A program made the position numbers and the translations under genes. This document shows positions 26,013 to 34,513 of a DNA stretch of 64,000 nucleotides, piece after piece. The notes below the pieces were generated by a model that was given only the letters and a program-made list of their open reading frames with translations, did not search any database and was not told the DNA's origin. The DNA comes from Burkholderia stagnalis (GTDB lineage: Bacteria; Pseudomonadota; Gammaproteobacteria; Burkholderiales; Burkholderiaceae): contig NZ_CADESW010000022.1 of the NCBI RefSeq assembly GCF_902830275.1, forward strand, positions 1-64,000, written 5' to 3'. Position 1 is the first letter of the stretch, and each line of letters opens with the position of its first letter.

Positions 26013-26411
26013 GGCTGTCGTCCGTCCGCTCGACCCTGGCTGCGGCGCGACGCCGCGCCCGCCTGCCCCGCCCGTTGCCCGCCGGCGGCCTTCCGGCCTG
26101 CCGGGCCCGCTTGGTCCATCTGCGACCCACGTTTCCACTCACCCGCCACGTCTCGCTCCTTGCTTCCTGTTGAATCGGGGACAGGACATCGCCGGGCGAT
26201 GCCCGAATGCGCTTGTTTTGATCGGCGACAAACTCAGGATTTACGAATAGTAAAACCAATTACGGATAGTGAAAACAACGTAAACCCTAGGTCATCGCCC
26301 CGGGGACGGGATAACGATATGAGCGATTCGCCGAGCCGAGCCCGGCGGGCGCTGCTACTATCGAGACATGAGGCGGCCGGTTCGGCCGCCGTTTTTCCAT
26401 TCCGATTCCCG
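26013..26411. other. Divergent intergenic region of the homogentisate operon
   Basis: 399 bases between the hydroxylase gene and the EAL gene. The part next to the hydroxylase is GC-rich with no gene seen. The part from 26225 to 26290 is AT-rich and carries the repeats listed separately. An ATG at 26319 could extend the EAL protein upstream. Confidence 0.6.
26240..26284. promoter_or_regulatory. Direct repeats TTACG(A/G)ATAGT(G)AAAAC, candidate operator
   Basis: TTACGAATAGTAAAAC at 26241-26256 and TTACGGATAGTGAAAAC at 26260-26276 repeat with a 19-base period. The outer TTTACG (26240-26245) and CGTAAA (26279-26284) form an inverted repeat around them. This symmetry in an AT-rich island suggests an operator for the homogentisate operon or the EAL gene. 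Confidence 0.5.
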
Positions 26412-27215
26412 ATGATTCCGCCCACCATTCCCGAGCTGGTCACCCGCGCCGGGCAGTTGCCGTTCCTGCGGGATCACGTCGCGCTCGTCGACGGCGGCAC
26501 CGCCTGCGCGCGGCTGCCCGAGCTGACGCTCAACAGCGCGTACGAACCGATCTACGACGTGACGATGCCGGGCGCGCCGCAGTCGACGTCGTTCGCCGAC
26601 ACGATCGAGCGCTACGGCGACGAGCTGGGTTTCCAGGCGGTCACGCTGGCGACGGGCAACGCGCCCGATCCGTTCGATTCGGCCGCCGACGATCAGGCGC
26701 TGGTCGCGGTCGACCGCCTGTCGCGCGCACTGCACGCGATCAATTTCTTCGGCGCGCAGCGCCACGGGCTGCTGTTCCTGCGCGTGCACGAACGTCTGCT
26801 GAAGAGCGTGAAATACGATCACGGCAAGCACTTCTCGTCGGTGCTGCAGCGGTTCGGCCTGCCGACGGAGCGGGTCGTGATCGAGCTGCCGGCGGCCGCG
26901 GTCGCGCACAAGACGTTCCTCGGCTACCTGACGCGCAGCTACCAGCACCACGGCTTCAAGGTCGCGGACAAGCTGCCCGACCCGGGCCGCATCCTCGCGG
27001 TCGAATCGGACATGGCGCGGCCGGACTACATCAAGATGGACGCGGGCATCGCGTTGCGCGACGGGATGGTCAAGGCGCTCGTCGCGTATGCGCAGCGCGC
27101 GCGGATTCCGCTGATCTTCGACGGCGTGGTCGACGAGACTCAGTGCGAACTGCTGCGGCAGCACGACGTGCGGTTCATGCAGGGGCCGGTGTTTGCGAAG
27201 GTGGTATCGGCTTGA
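26412..27215 (+). CDS. Degenerate EAL-domain protein
   Basis: 267 residues with the outline of an EAL (cyclic-di-GMP phosphodiesterase) domain. YEPIYDV (44-50) corresponds to the opening strand, VVIELPAAAV to the LEITE strand, and DYIKMDAGI to the IKID strand. IFDGVVDETQCELLRQHDVRFMQGPVFAK corresponds to the EGVET...QGY end. The Glu-Ala-Leu signature is missing, and the Glu of the EGV motif is Asp (FDGVVDE). It is therefore probably not an active phosphodiesterase and may bind a ligand or partner. An upstream ATG at 26319 would add 31 residues. Confidence 0.75.
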   Translation: MIPPTIPELVTRAGQLPFLRDHVALVDGGTACARLPELTLNSAYEPIYDVTMPGAPQSTSFADTIERYGDELGFQAVTLATGNAPDPFDSAADDQALVAVDRLSRALHAINFFGAQRHGLLFLRVHERLLKSVKYDHGKHFSSVLQRFGLPTERVVIELPAAAVAHKTFLGYLTRSYQHHGFKVADKLPDPGRILAVESDMARPDYIKMDAGIALRDGMVKALVAYAQRARIPLIFDGVVDETQCELLRQHDVRFMQGPVFAKVVSA

Positions 27216-27275
27216 TGAGGGGATGAGCCGGGCCGGAGGCCTGTCGCTTCGGGCCGGGCGCTTGCGTGCCGGGTG

Positions 27276-27683
27276 TCACGCGTCGCCGCCGTCGTGCTTC
27301 GGCAGCGTGTCGCCGATCTCGAGGCCGGGAAACCGGCTCGCATACCAGATGTGCCACGCCGGGCGAATCCTCGATGGATCGTCGAGCGTCGCGTAGTTGA
27401 TCTCGACCGTTTTCGGCGCATCGCGCAGCCGGTATTCGAGCTGCGCGCCGCATCGGCCGCAGAAGCGCCGCTCGCCCCATGCGCTCGACGCGTACACCAC
27501 CGGCTCGCCGCGCAGGTAGTCGAACGCGTCGATCGGCACCGACGCGGACGCGAGCACGGCCGCGCCCGTCGTCTTCTGGCACAGCCGGCAATGACAGAAG
27601 CCGGCGTCGGTCGGGATTTGCGTGATCCGGTAACGGATCGCGCCGCAGGCGCAGCCGCCTTCCAGCGTTTCCGGGTGTGACAT
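27276..27683 (-). CDS. GFA-family zinc protein (CENP-V / glutathione-dependent formaldehyde-activating fold)
   Basis: 135 residues. The zinc ligands of the GFA fold are visible: GGCACGAIRYR (CxC), GFCHCRLCQKTTGA (CxxC) and RFCGRCGAQLEYR (CxxC). The family includes glutathione-dependent formaldehyde-activating enzyme, but most members have unknown substrates. The start at 27683 begins MSHPETLEGGCACG. It is convergent with the EAL gene and lies 98 bases downstream of iclR on the same strand, with no evident functional link. Confidence 0.87.
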   Translation of the reverse strand: MSHPETLEGGCACGAIRYRITQIPTDAGFCHCRLCQKTTGAAVLASASVPIDAFDYLRGEPVVYASSAWGERRFCGRCGAQLEYRLRDAPKTVEINYATLDDPSRIRPAWHIWYASRFPGLEIGDTLPKHDGGDA

Positions 27684-27781
27684 CGTCGACCTCGTCGTTT
27701 TCGCGCGTCGGGCCAACGATGATGAGCGCCGCTCGGCGCGTGCGCAACCGGCGCGTCACGCGCGCCCGGCGCATTTCGCGC

Positions 27782-28573
27782 TCAGCCGAGCTGCCCCAGC
27801 CGTTGCGCGAGCGCCTTCAGGCGCGGCCCGACCTGCGACCGGAACACGTCCTCCCCCATCGACGACGCCGGCCCGCTGCAGCTCAGGATCAGCCAGCGCC
27901 CCTCGCGCGGCTCGCGAAACGGCACCGCGGCCGCGTTGACGTCCGCATGCCACGCGCGGAACGAATAGCAGCAGCCGCCCGACGCGAACTCGGCCGCCGC
28001 GTCCTGCGCGGCGCGCACGAGCGCGTCGGCGTCGGGCCCCGCGCCAGCGGCCCGGTGCAGCTCCGCGTATAGCGCGCGCCGCACGTCCTCGGGCTGCACG
28101 GCCAGGTACGCGCGCCCCATCGAACTCGTCAGCATCGACAGCCGCGAGCCGGGCGCGAGCCCCAGCGTCAGCGCGGTCTCGCTGCGGATCGTCTCCAGAT
28201 AGATCATGTCGAGCCCGTCGCGGCAGCCGAGCGACACCGCCGCGCCGATCTCGCGCGCGAGCGCCTGCATGTGCGGCCGCGCGAGGTCGAGCGTGCCCGT
28301 GCCGGACAGCAGCGCGTAGCCGAGCGACAGCACGCCGGCGTCGAGCGCGTATTTGCCGAGCGTGTCGTCGTAGCGCAGGTAGCCGAGCACCGTCAGCGTG
28401 TACGCGAGCCGGTTCACCGTCGCCTTCGGCAGGCCCGTGCGCTCCGCGAAATCGCGGTTGCCGAGCATCGTCTCGCCGGGACGGAAGGCGCGCAGCAGGT
28501 CCAGGCCGCGCGCGAGCGCCACGACGAACTTGCGTTCGTCGATCGGTTGATCGTCAATGGTTGAAGGCGTCAT
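27782..28573 (-). CDS. IclR-family transcriptional regulator
   Basis: 263 residues. The N-terminal winged helix-turn-helix (ALARGLDLLRAFRPGETMLGNRDFAERTGLPKATVNRLAYTL, about 20-61) and the IclR effector domain (RPHMQALAREIGAAVSLGCRDGLDMIYLE onwards) are clear. It is divergent from the glutaryl-CoA dehydrogenase gene, with 76 bases between the starts. A perfect 17-bp palindrome in that gap is a good IclR-type operator. It most likely controls gcdH and itself, with a glutarate/lysine or aromatic intermediate as effector. Confidence 0.9.
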   Translation of the reverse strand: MTPSTIDDQPIDERKFVVALARGLDLLRAFRPGETMLGNRDFAERTGLPKATVNRLAYTLTVLGYLRYDDTLGKYALDAGVLSLGYALLSGTGTLDLARPHMQALAREIGAAVSLGCRDGLDMIYLETIRSETALTLGLAPGSRLSMLTSSMGRAYLAVQPEDVRRALYAELHRAAGAGPDADALVRAAQDAAAEFASGGCCYSFRAWHADVNAAAVPFREPREGRWLILSCSGPASSMGEDVFRSQVGPRLKALAQRLGQLG

Positions 28574-28607
28574 CTGATGCTACACTGGGATCAATTTGCA
28601 AAACATT

Positions 28608-28624
28608 GTTCCGCACAGCGGAAC
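28608..28624. promoter_or_regulatory. Palindromic operator GTTCCGC-ACA-GCGGAAC between iclR and gcdH
   Basis: A perfect 7+3+7 inverted repeat located 26 bases before the gcdH ATG and 35 bases from the iclR start. IclR-family proteins bind short palindromes of this kind (TTCCGC-type half sites). An extended -10-like TGCTACACT (28578-28586) lies just upstream of it on the plus strand. Confidence 0.7.
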
Positions 28625-28649
28625 GTTAGTCAAGCGAGGAGATGACACG

Positions 28650-29837
28650 ATGAGCGCTGCAACCTTTCATTGGGACGATCCGCTGCTGCTCGACCAGCAG
28701 CTCACCGAGGACGAGCGGATGGTGCGCGACGCCGCGCACGCGTATGCACAGGACAAGCTCGCGCCGCGTGTCACCGAGGCGTTCCGCCACGAACGCACCG
28801 ATGCCGGGATCTTCCGTGAAATGGGCGAACTCGGCCTGCTCGGCCCGACGATCCCCGAGCAGTACGGCGGCCCGGGCCTCAACTACGTGAGCTACGGCCT
28901 GATCGCGCGCGAGGTCGAGCGCATCGATTCGGGCTACCGGTCGATGATGTCGGTGCAGTCGTCGCTCGTGATGGTGCCGATCCACGAATTCGGCTCCGAC
29001 GCGCAAAAGGAGAAATACCTGCCGAAGCTCGCGACCGGCGAATGGATCGGCTGCTTCGGCCTCACCGAGCCGAACCACGGCTCCGATCCGGGCAGCATGG
29101 TCACGCGCGCGAAGAAGGTGTCCGGCGGCTATTCGCTGTCCGGCTCGAAGATGTGGATCACGAACTCGCCGATCGCCGACGTGTTCGTCGTCTGGGCGAA
29201 GCTCGAGGAAGACGGCCACGACACGATCCGCGGCTTCATCCTCGAGAAGGGCTGGAAGGGCCTGTCCGCGCCCGTGATCCACGGCAAGGTCGGCCTGCGC
29301 GCGTCGATCACCGGCGAGATCGTGCTCGACGAGGTGTTCGTGCCGGAAGAAAACCGCCTGCCGCACGTCGGCGGCCTGCGCGGCCCGTTCACCTGCCTGA
29401 ACTCGGCGCGCTACGGCATCGCGTGGGGCGCGCTCGGCGCCGCCGAGGCCTGCTGGCACACCGCGCGCCAGTACGTGCTCGACCGCAAGCAGTTCGGCCG
29501 GCCGCTCGCCGCGAACCAGCTGATCCAGAAGAAGCTCGCCGACATGCAGACCGAAATCACGCTCGGCCTGCAAGGCGTGCTGCGCCTCGGCCGGATGAAG
29601 GACGAAGGCACCGCGGCCGTCGAGATCACGTCGATCATGAAGCGCAATTCGTGCGGCAAGTCGCTCGACATCGCGCGGCTCGCGCGCGACATGCTCGGCG
29701 GCAACGGCATCTCGGACGAGTTCTGCGTCGCGCGCCACCTCGTCAACCTCGAAGTGGTCAACACGTACGAAGGCACGCACGACATCCACGCGCTGATCCT
29801 CGGCCGCGCGCAAACCGGCATCCAGGCGTTCTTCTGA
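28650..29837 (+). CDS. gcdH: Glutaryl-CoA dehydrogenase
   Basis: 395 residues of the acyl-CoA dehydrogenase family, the length of GcdH, which oxidises and decarboxylates glutaryl-CoA to crotonyl-CoA in lysine, tryptophan and benzoate catabolism. Motifs: GCFGLTEPNHGSDPGSM (flavin contact), SKMWITNSPIADVFVVWAK, and LVNLEVVNTYEGTHDIHALILGR, which carries the catalytic Glu in YEGT. The start at 28650 follows GAGGAG. It is divergent from its probable regulator iclR, and the GC hairpin at 29911 ends the unit. Confidence 0.94.
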   Translation: MSAATFHWDDPLLLDQQLTEDERMVRDAAHAYAQDKLAPRVTEAFRHERTDAGIFREMGELGLLGPTIPEQYGGPGLNYVSYGLIAREVERIDSGYRSMMSVQSSLVMVPIHEFGSDAQKEKYLPKLATGEWIGCFGLTEPNHGSDPGSMVTRAKKVSGGYSLSGSKMWITNSPIADVFVVWAKLEEDGHDTIRGFILEKGWKGLSAPVIHGKVGLRASITGEIVLDEVFVPEENRLPHVGGLRGPFTCLNSARYGIAWGALGAAEACWHTARQYVLDRKQFGRPLAANQLIQKKLADMQTEITLGLQGVLRLGRMKDEGTAAVEITSIMKRNSCGKSLDIARLARDMLGGNGISDEFCVARHLVNLEVVNTYEGTHDIHALILGRAQTGIQAFF

Positions 29838-29910
29838 TCGTCCGCGCGTGACGGCACGGCGGTGCGCGGTACGCGCCGCCGAGACAGAAGCAGAAAACAG
29901 AAACGGAAAC

Positions 29911-29940
29911 GGCCCGCCCGGCGTCGATGCCGGGCGGGCC
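29911..29940. terminator. Strong hairpin between convergent gcdH and peroxiredoxin genes
   Basis: A perfect 12-bp stem, GGCCCGCCCGGC / GCCGGGCGGGCC, with a GTCGAT loop. It sits between the gcdH stop and the end of the convergent peroxiredoxin gene. On the reverse strand it is followed by GTTTCCGTTTC, giving a modest T tract. Confidence 0.7.
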
Positions 29941-29977
29941 GTGCTGCCGATGCGCGAGCGTGCGCTGCGTGCCGTGC

Positions 29978-30616
<639 letters not shown>

Positions 30617-30922
30617 GTTGTTCCCTCCTTGAACTGTGCGTGGTGAAACCCGCGCCACCGGCGCGGGACAGTCGGGTAGCTTACGGGAAGCGGACGGCGG
30701 TGCGAACGATTATTCCGTTCGATATTCATACATTTTTATCATTTTTGCGCCGGGCCCCGCCGCGCCGTGAAACTTTTCCTCGCCGTTGTATCTCTTCCCA
30801 TTCATTACAAATCGTTTACCATGCCATCTCCGCGCAGCAGCCCCGCGCGATCCCGGCTCGCCAGCGGGCACACGTTTCGCTACGATGTGAACCTGCAGCA
30901 TGACAGCATGAAGGGAGTTGCA
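30617..30922. other. Divergent promoter region, peroxiredoxin / DUF883 gene
   Basis: 306 bases with a distinctly AT-rich centre (about 30710-30750, ATTCATACATTTTTATCATTTTT). No gene is seen. It probably holds both promoters; no OxyR-type motif could be assigned by eye. Confidence 0.5.
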
Positions 30923-31225
30923 ATGTCGGAAATCAACAAGGAGAAACTGATGTCGGATATCAAAACCGTTCTCGCGGACGCCGAAGATCTGCTCAAGCAA
31001 GCCGCGAGCAGCACGGGCGACCGTGCGGCCGAACTGCGCGAGAAAGCGATGTCGCGCCTGAAGCAGGCGAAGGACAAGGCAGCCGACGTTCAGGTCGTGG
31101 TGGTCGAGAAAGGCAAGAAGGCCGCGCGCGCGACGGACGACTACGTGCACGAGCACCCGTGGACGTCGATCGGCGTCGCGGCCGGTGTCGGCGTGCTGAT
31201 CGGCCTGCTGATCAACCGCAAGTAA
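30923..31225 (+). CDS. DUF883 / ElaB-YqjD family membrane-anchored protein
   Basis: 100 residues. It has a long charged amphipathic helix (KEKLMSDIKTVLADAEDLLKQAASS...) and a C-terminal single membrane anchor, HPWTSIGVAAGVGVLIGLLINRK, which is the hallmark of ElaB/YqjD/YgaM proteins. E. coli YqjD binds ribosomes at the inner membrane in stationary phase. An upstream ATG at 30908 would add MKGVA. It starts a run of three genes ordered as yqjD-yqjE-yqjK in E. coli. Confidence 0.9.
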   Translation: MSEINKEKLMSDIKTVLADAEDLLKQAASSTGDRAAELREKAMSRLKQAKDKAADVQVVVVEKGKKAARATDDYVHEHPWTSIGVAAGVGVLIGLLINRK

Positions 31226-31281
31226 CGCGCAGCCTGCGCCCTGTCGCCCGGCGCGCCGCCTGACGTGGCGCGCGGGCGCCG

Positions 31282-31313
31282 AAGCTGACTGGCGGCACGC
31301 CGCCGGTCGGCTT
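31282..31313 (+). terminator. Long hairpin between the YqjD- and YqjE-like genes
   Basis: AAGCTGACTGGCG pairs with CGCCGGTCGGCTT (13 bp with two G-U pairs) around a GCACGC loop. No T tract follows directly. Because the next gene follows on the same strand, it may be an attenuator or an mRNA-stabilising hairpin rather than a full stop. Confidence 0.45.
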
Positions 31314-31351
31314 TGCCTTAGCCGCTTTCTGCGCGCGCAAGCGCCTCATTC

Positions 31352-31741
31352 ATGACGACAGACACCACCTCGCAGTCCGCCGGCCACGGCCCGCTGCGCC
31401 GCTTTGCCGGCTCTGCAATCGGACTGCTGCAAACGCGCCTCGAGCTGGCGGGCATCGAGCTCGCCGAGGAGAAGGAGCGCCTGATGGGCGTGCTGTTCCT
31501 CGGCCTCGCCGCGATGATGCTGGCGACGATGGCGCTCATCAGCCTGACCGTGCTCGTCGCGATCGCCTTCTGGGATAGCTATCGCTGGCAATCGCTCGCA
31601 GTGGTCACCGCGCTGTATGCGTTCGCCGGCATCGGCTGCGCGCTGAAGGCGCGCGCGAACCTGCGCGATGCGCCGATCGTGTTCGAGGCCACGCTGGCCG
31701 AGCTCGAGAAAGACCGCGACGTGTTCCGCGGCAAGTCGTGA
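31352..31741 (+). CDS. YqjE-like phage-holin-superfamily membrane protein
   Basis: 129 residues. The N-terminal helix GSAIGLLQTRLELAGIELAEEKERL is followed by two adjacent membrane segments (LMGVLFLGLAAMMLATMALISLTVLVAIAFW and SLAVVTALYAFAGIGCALKA) and a charged tail. This is the layout of E. coli YqjE, often auto-named phage holin family protein, although it is a housekeeping inner-membrane protein and not a lysis gene. It lies downstream of the YqjD-like gene, with 126 bases between them containing a hairpin. The molecular role is unknown. Confidence 0.87.
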   Translation: MTTDTTSQSAGHGPLRRFAGSAIGLLQTRLELAGIELAEEKERLMGVLFLGLAAMMLATMALISLTVLVAIAFWDSYRWQSLAVVTALYAFAGIGCALKARANLRDAPIVFEATLAELEKDRDVFRGKS

Positions 31742-31784
31742 ACGCGCACGCGTTCGTTCCTTTCATTCCACTCGCCGCCGCGCC

Positions 31785-32231
31785 ATGAGCCAGAACGCCA
31801 CAGGCAATCGTTACCGCCCCGCTTCGTCGCAATCGCGCTTGAGCGCCGCGCAAAATCGCGCCGTCCGCAAGGAATTGCTGATCCTGCGCGCCGAAGTCGA
31901 ACGGCTGGAGCTCGCGGAGGCCGGTGCGGAAATACGACATTCCTTTTCCCGCTTCCGCTGGCTCAAGGTGCTGGTTCCGGGGTTCGGCAGCGGATCGCTC
32001 GGCCAGTCCGCGAAGAACCTCAATGCAAGCCTCGGCAACCTCGTCAACCAGTATCCGATGGTGAGTTCGCTGATCTCGCTGGTGCTCGCGAAACCCGTGC
32101 GCTCGCTGCTGCGCGCGAGTGCGGGGCCGGCGCTGAAGTGGGGTTTGCTCGGCTTCGCCGCGTGGGAAATCTACCGGATCCTGAAGGAATCGCGCGACGA
32201 CGGCGAAGACGGGGCAGCCCGCGCGGAGTGA
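31785..32231 (+). CDS. YqjK-position protein of the yqjDE cluster
   Basis: 148 residues. A basic N-terminus rich in Gln/Asn/Arg (MSQNATGNRYRPASSQSRL) leads into a helix, RKELLILRAEVERLELAEAGAEIRH, and then moderately hydrophobic stretches (YPMVSSLISLVLAKPVRSLLRAS; ALKWGLLGFAAWEIYRIL) that could associate with the membrane. Third in the YqjD-YqjE gene order, 43 bases after the YqjE-like gene. I recognise it only by position and layout. No catalytic motif is visible. Confidence 0.75.
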   Translation: MSQNATGNRYRPASSQSRLSAAQNRAVRKELLILRAEVERLELAEAGAEIRHSFSRFRWLKVLVPGFGSGSLGQSAKNLNASLGNLVNQYPMVSSLISLVLAKPVRSLLRASAGPALKWGLLGFAAWEIYRILKESRDDGEDGAARAE

Positions 32232-32297
32232 CGCACGGCTGCGCGCGCATGACGCACATGGTGCGCATGCCGCGCACGCCGCGCATGCCGCATCACG

Positions 32298-32741
32298 TCA
32301 TCGCACGCCCCAGCACTGCTGATCCCATTCGTTCGCGCCATCCGGCCGCACATTGCCTTTCGAGCCGTCAGCGCTCAGCGTGAACGCGCCGCATCGGTCG
32401 TCGCGCATCGGGCCGCCGTCGAGCGGGCTCGCCTCCAGCACGTAGGACACGAATGCATCATCGTCCGGACGCCGGATGGCCAGCCGATAGACGGCACGCC
32501 CGTCCGACGGCGCATGCGCGAGCGCGTCCGGCAATGCGGGCGGCGCAGCGCCGTCGAGCGTCTCGAGATACTGCGCCGCGCGATACAGCGCAGCCACGGC
32601 CGACGCGTGATGCGCCTGCGCGGCTTGCCGGTGGTACGACGGAATCGCGACACCCGTCAGGATCGCGACGATCGCCAGCGCGATCATCAATTCAAGCAAC
32701 GTGAAGCCGGCCGGCCGACGCACGCGCACTCCACGCATCAT
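32298..32741 (-). CDS. pilE: Type IV (minor) pilin, PilE-like
   Basis: 147 residues. The class III signal RRPAGFTLLELMIALAIVAILTGVAIPSYHRQ shows the PilD cleavage site G|FTLLE with Glu at +5 and the hydrophobic alpha-1 helix. The C-terminal globular part ends DRCGAFTLSADG...WDQQCWGVR, whose two cysteines would form the usual pilin disulfide loop. It is the last gene of a five-gene minor pilin operon and overlaps pilX by 4 bases (ATGA). It probably helps prime pilus assembly rather than being the bulk pilin. Confidence 0.87.
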   Translation of the reverse strand: MMRGVRVRRPAGFTLLELMIALAIVAILTGVAIPSYHRQAAQAHHASAVAALYRAAQYLETLDGAAPPALPDALAHAPSDGRAVYRLAIRRPDDDAFVSYVLEASPLDGGPMRDDRCGAFTLSADGSKGNVRPDGANEWDQQCWGVR

Positions 32742-33286
32742 CGATGCTGTGCCGCGACGCGGCGCCAGCGTTGCGCGACAATTCGCCCATCGCGCATCAC
32801 GACCTGCGTCTGCAGCCAGACGGCGCTGGATGCGTGGGCCCCGACGCCGCGCGCGGTGACGAGGTATGCCCGCCCGTCAGCGGGCCACGCGAGCGACCAT
32901 GCCTCGATCAGGCAGCGTGGCGGCCGCGCGACCATCGGCCATCCGGCAAACGGCGCGAACGCTTCGTGCATCGCCAGCGCAGGCACGCGACGCCATGCAT
33001 CGGGTTCGGCATCCGACGCCCCGGCGATGAGATAAGGCACCACTCCGCCCTGCCGCAGGCGCGCAACGCAGGCGACGAGTGCCGCATCGGCGGCGTGAAA
33101 CGCGATCAGGCGGTCCGACAACGCGCGTGTGCGGCGCGCCTCCGTCAATGCGGCTTCGAACCACGTGCCCGTCAGCGCCGCAACGGCCGCGCCGACCGCG
33201 ACGACGGCCGGCAACGCCATGCCCGCGTCACGGCGCCGAACCATGCCGCGGGTGGGCGTCCATGCACGATGTCGGCCCAGGCTCAT
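32738..33286 (-). CDS. pilX: Minor pilin PilX-like assembly protein
   Basis: 182 residues from ATG 33286 (MSLGRHRAWTP). The N-terminal hydrophobic helix AGMALPAVVAVGAAVAALTGTW follows a basic leader, as in PilX_N proteins, and lacks the Glu at +5 usual in major pilins. The start overlaps the pilW stop (ATGA). Position between pilW and pilE supports the name; sequence conservation of PilX is generally weak. It would act in the inner-membrane minor pilin complex that primes type IV pilus fibres. Confidence 0.78.
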   Translation of the reverse strand: MSLGRHRAWTPTRGMVRRRDAGMALPAVVAVGAAVAALTGTWFEAALTEARRTRALSDRLIAFHAADAALVACVARLRQGGVVPYLIAGASDAEPDAWRRVPALAMHEAFAPFAGWPMVARPPRCLIEAWSLAWPADGRAYLVTARGVGAHASSAVWLQTQVVMRDGRIVAQRWRRVAAQHR

Positions 33287-34116
33287 CGTGTCGCTCCGAG
33301 TGTGCGCCGCCCATCGGGCCGCTCGTCGCTGCGATCGGTCGATACGTTCCGCAACATGACGACGCGATGCAGCGTCAGCCGCGCGCGATGGTCCGGCGCG
33401 CTGGATGCAATGCCGTCGCAATCGACATGCCGGCCGCGCTCCCGCATCGGTTCGCCTCGCGCCCGCACGCAGAGATGCACGGCGATCACGTCATGCCAAT
33501 CGTCTTCACGCATCGCGCCGGCGGCGACGAACTGCGTCTCGCCGCGCCGCAGATACCGCACCCGCAGCTGGTCGATTCCGGAAACGACAGGCTGCGCGGT
33601 CCCCAGGCGCCCGTTTCCTTCGCAATAGAGTTCGGGCTCGCCCGTCGACGGGCTGACGTGCGCGTCGAAGCGGTTCGACACGAGCGGCCGCGCCGCCGGC
33701 GCACCCACGCCCTGCCCGAGACAATCCGATACCTGGCCGCTGGCCGTCGGCCACGTCGACACGGCATCGCCGACGTATCGAACCAGCAATGCGTCGGACG
33801 ATGCCTGCGCGGGTTCGCAGCGCACGTGTTCGTCGCTGCCGCGCACGCGCGCCGCTGCGCAACCGAACAGCGGCGGCAGCGATCGCGGCGCCGCGCCGTC
33901 GAGCGGCCGGAAGCCCGCCATCTGAATCTCCTGGCCGATCAGCGTCAATGCGGTGCTTGCGGCATCCCGCATGCGAAAACCGTCCTCGGCCCGGCGCTGC
34001 GCGACACGCTGTGCGTGGTACAGCGCGCCGACGGCCGCCAGCACGAGCAAGCCGACGGACATCGCGATCAGCATCTCGAGGAGCGTATGCGCTCGCGCGC
34101 GACGATCAATGCCCAT
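33283..34116 (-). CDS. pilW: Minor pilin PilW-like assembly protein
   Basis: 277 residues, the PilW length. The class III signal reads RRARAHTLLEMLIAMSVGLLVLAAVGALYHAQR: the cleavage site has Ala at -1 and His at +1 instead of Gly-Phe, while Glu at +5 is kept. The rest contains the PilW-like region STALTLIGQEIQMAGFRPLDG. It overlaps pilV by 11 bases upstream and pilX by 4 bases downstream, so all are co-translated. The protein is expected to be processed by PilD and join the priming complex. Confidence 0.85.
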   Translation of the reverse strand: MGIDRRARAHTLLEMLIAMSVGLLVLAAVGALYHAQRVAQRRAEDGFRMRDAASTALTLIGQEIQMAGFRPLDGAAPRSLPPLFGCAAARVRGSDEHVRCEPAQASSDALLVRYVGDAVSTWPTASGQVSDCLGQGVGAPAARPLVSNRFDAHVSPSTGEPELYCEGNGRLGTAQPVVSGIDQLRVRYLRRGETQFVAAGAMREDDWHDVIAVHLCVRARGEPMRERGRHVDCDGIASSAPDHRARLTLHRVVMLRNVSTDRSDERPDGRRTLGATR

Positions 34117-34513
34117 CGGCCATCACCTCGCGAAACGGAATCCGCACACACGACGGCGGACGCGCCGACACACCGGCCGCGCCGCATTGCACAGGTGCAG
34201 CGGCGTCGCCGTCACGCCAACCGACGATGGCGAGCCGCACGCTACCCGCGCCGCCGTCGAGCTTCATCGCCCCTCCCGGCAACGAAGCAGCGGCGATCGC
34301 CGTCATACCCGCTTCCGCGCCGGGCGCCGCGTGCTCGAGTTCGATTCGCGCGTCGGCCAGCCATAACGCGCGTTCACGCCAGATCGTCGTGCGTTGCGCA
34401 CGCGCCATCGTGAGCTGGCTGCCGGCCACCGCGAGCGTGATCAACGCGAGCAGCGCGACCGCCACCGTCGCCTCGATCAGCGACGCGCCACGCATCGTGT
34501 GCCGCAGGTTCAC
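34106..34513 (-). CDS. pilV: Minor pilin PilV-like protein
   Basis: 135 residues from a GTG start at 34513 that overlaps the TGA of the upstream fimT-like gene (GTGA). ATG 34495 is the alternative. The class III signal MRGASLIEATVAVALLALITLAVAGSQLTMAR has the G|ASLIE cleavage site with Glu at +5. The short globular part contains two cysteines (VQCGAAG...PPSCVRIPF). Gene order fimT-pilV-pilW-pilX-pilE is that of the minor pilin operons of proteobacteria. Confidence 0.83.
   Translation of the reverse strand: MNLRHTMRGASLIEATVAVALLALITLAVAGSQLTMARAQRTTIWRERALWLADARIELEHAAPGAEAGMTAIAAASLPGGAMKLDGGAGSVRLAIVGWRDGDAAAPVQCGAAGVSARPPSCVRIPFREVMADGH

Noticed and set aside
31352..31741. Phage holin gene suggesting a prophage
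   Set aside because: The gene is a YqjE-like housekeeping membrane protein in the yqjD-yqjE order; no phage genes surround it.
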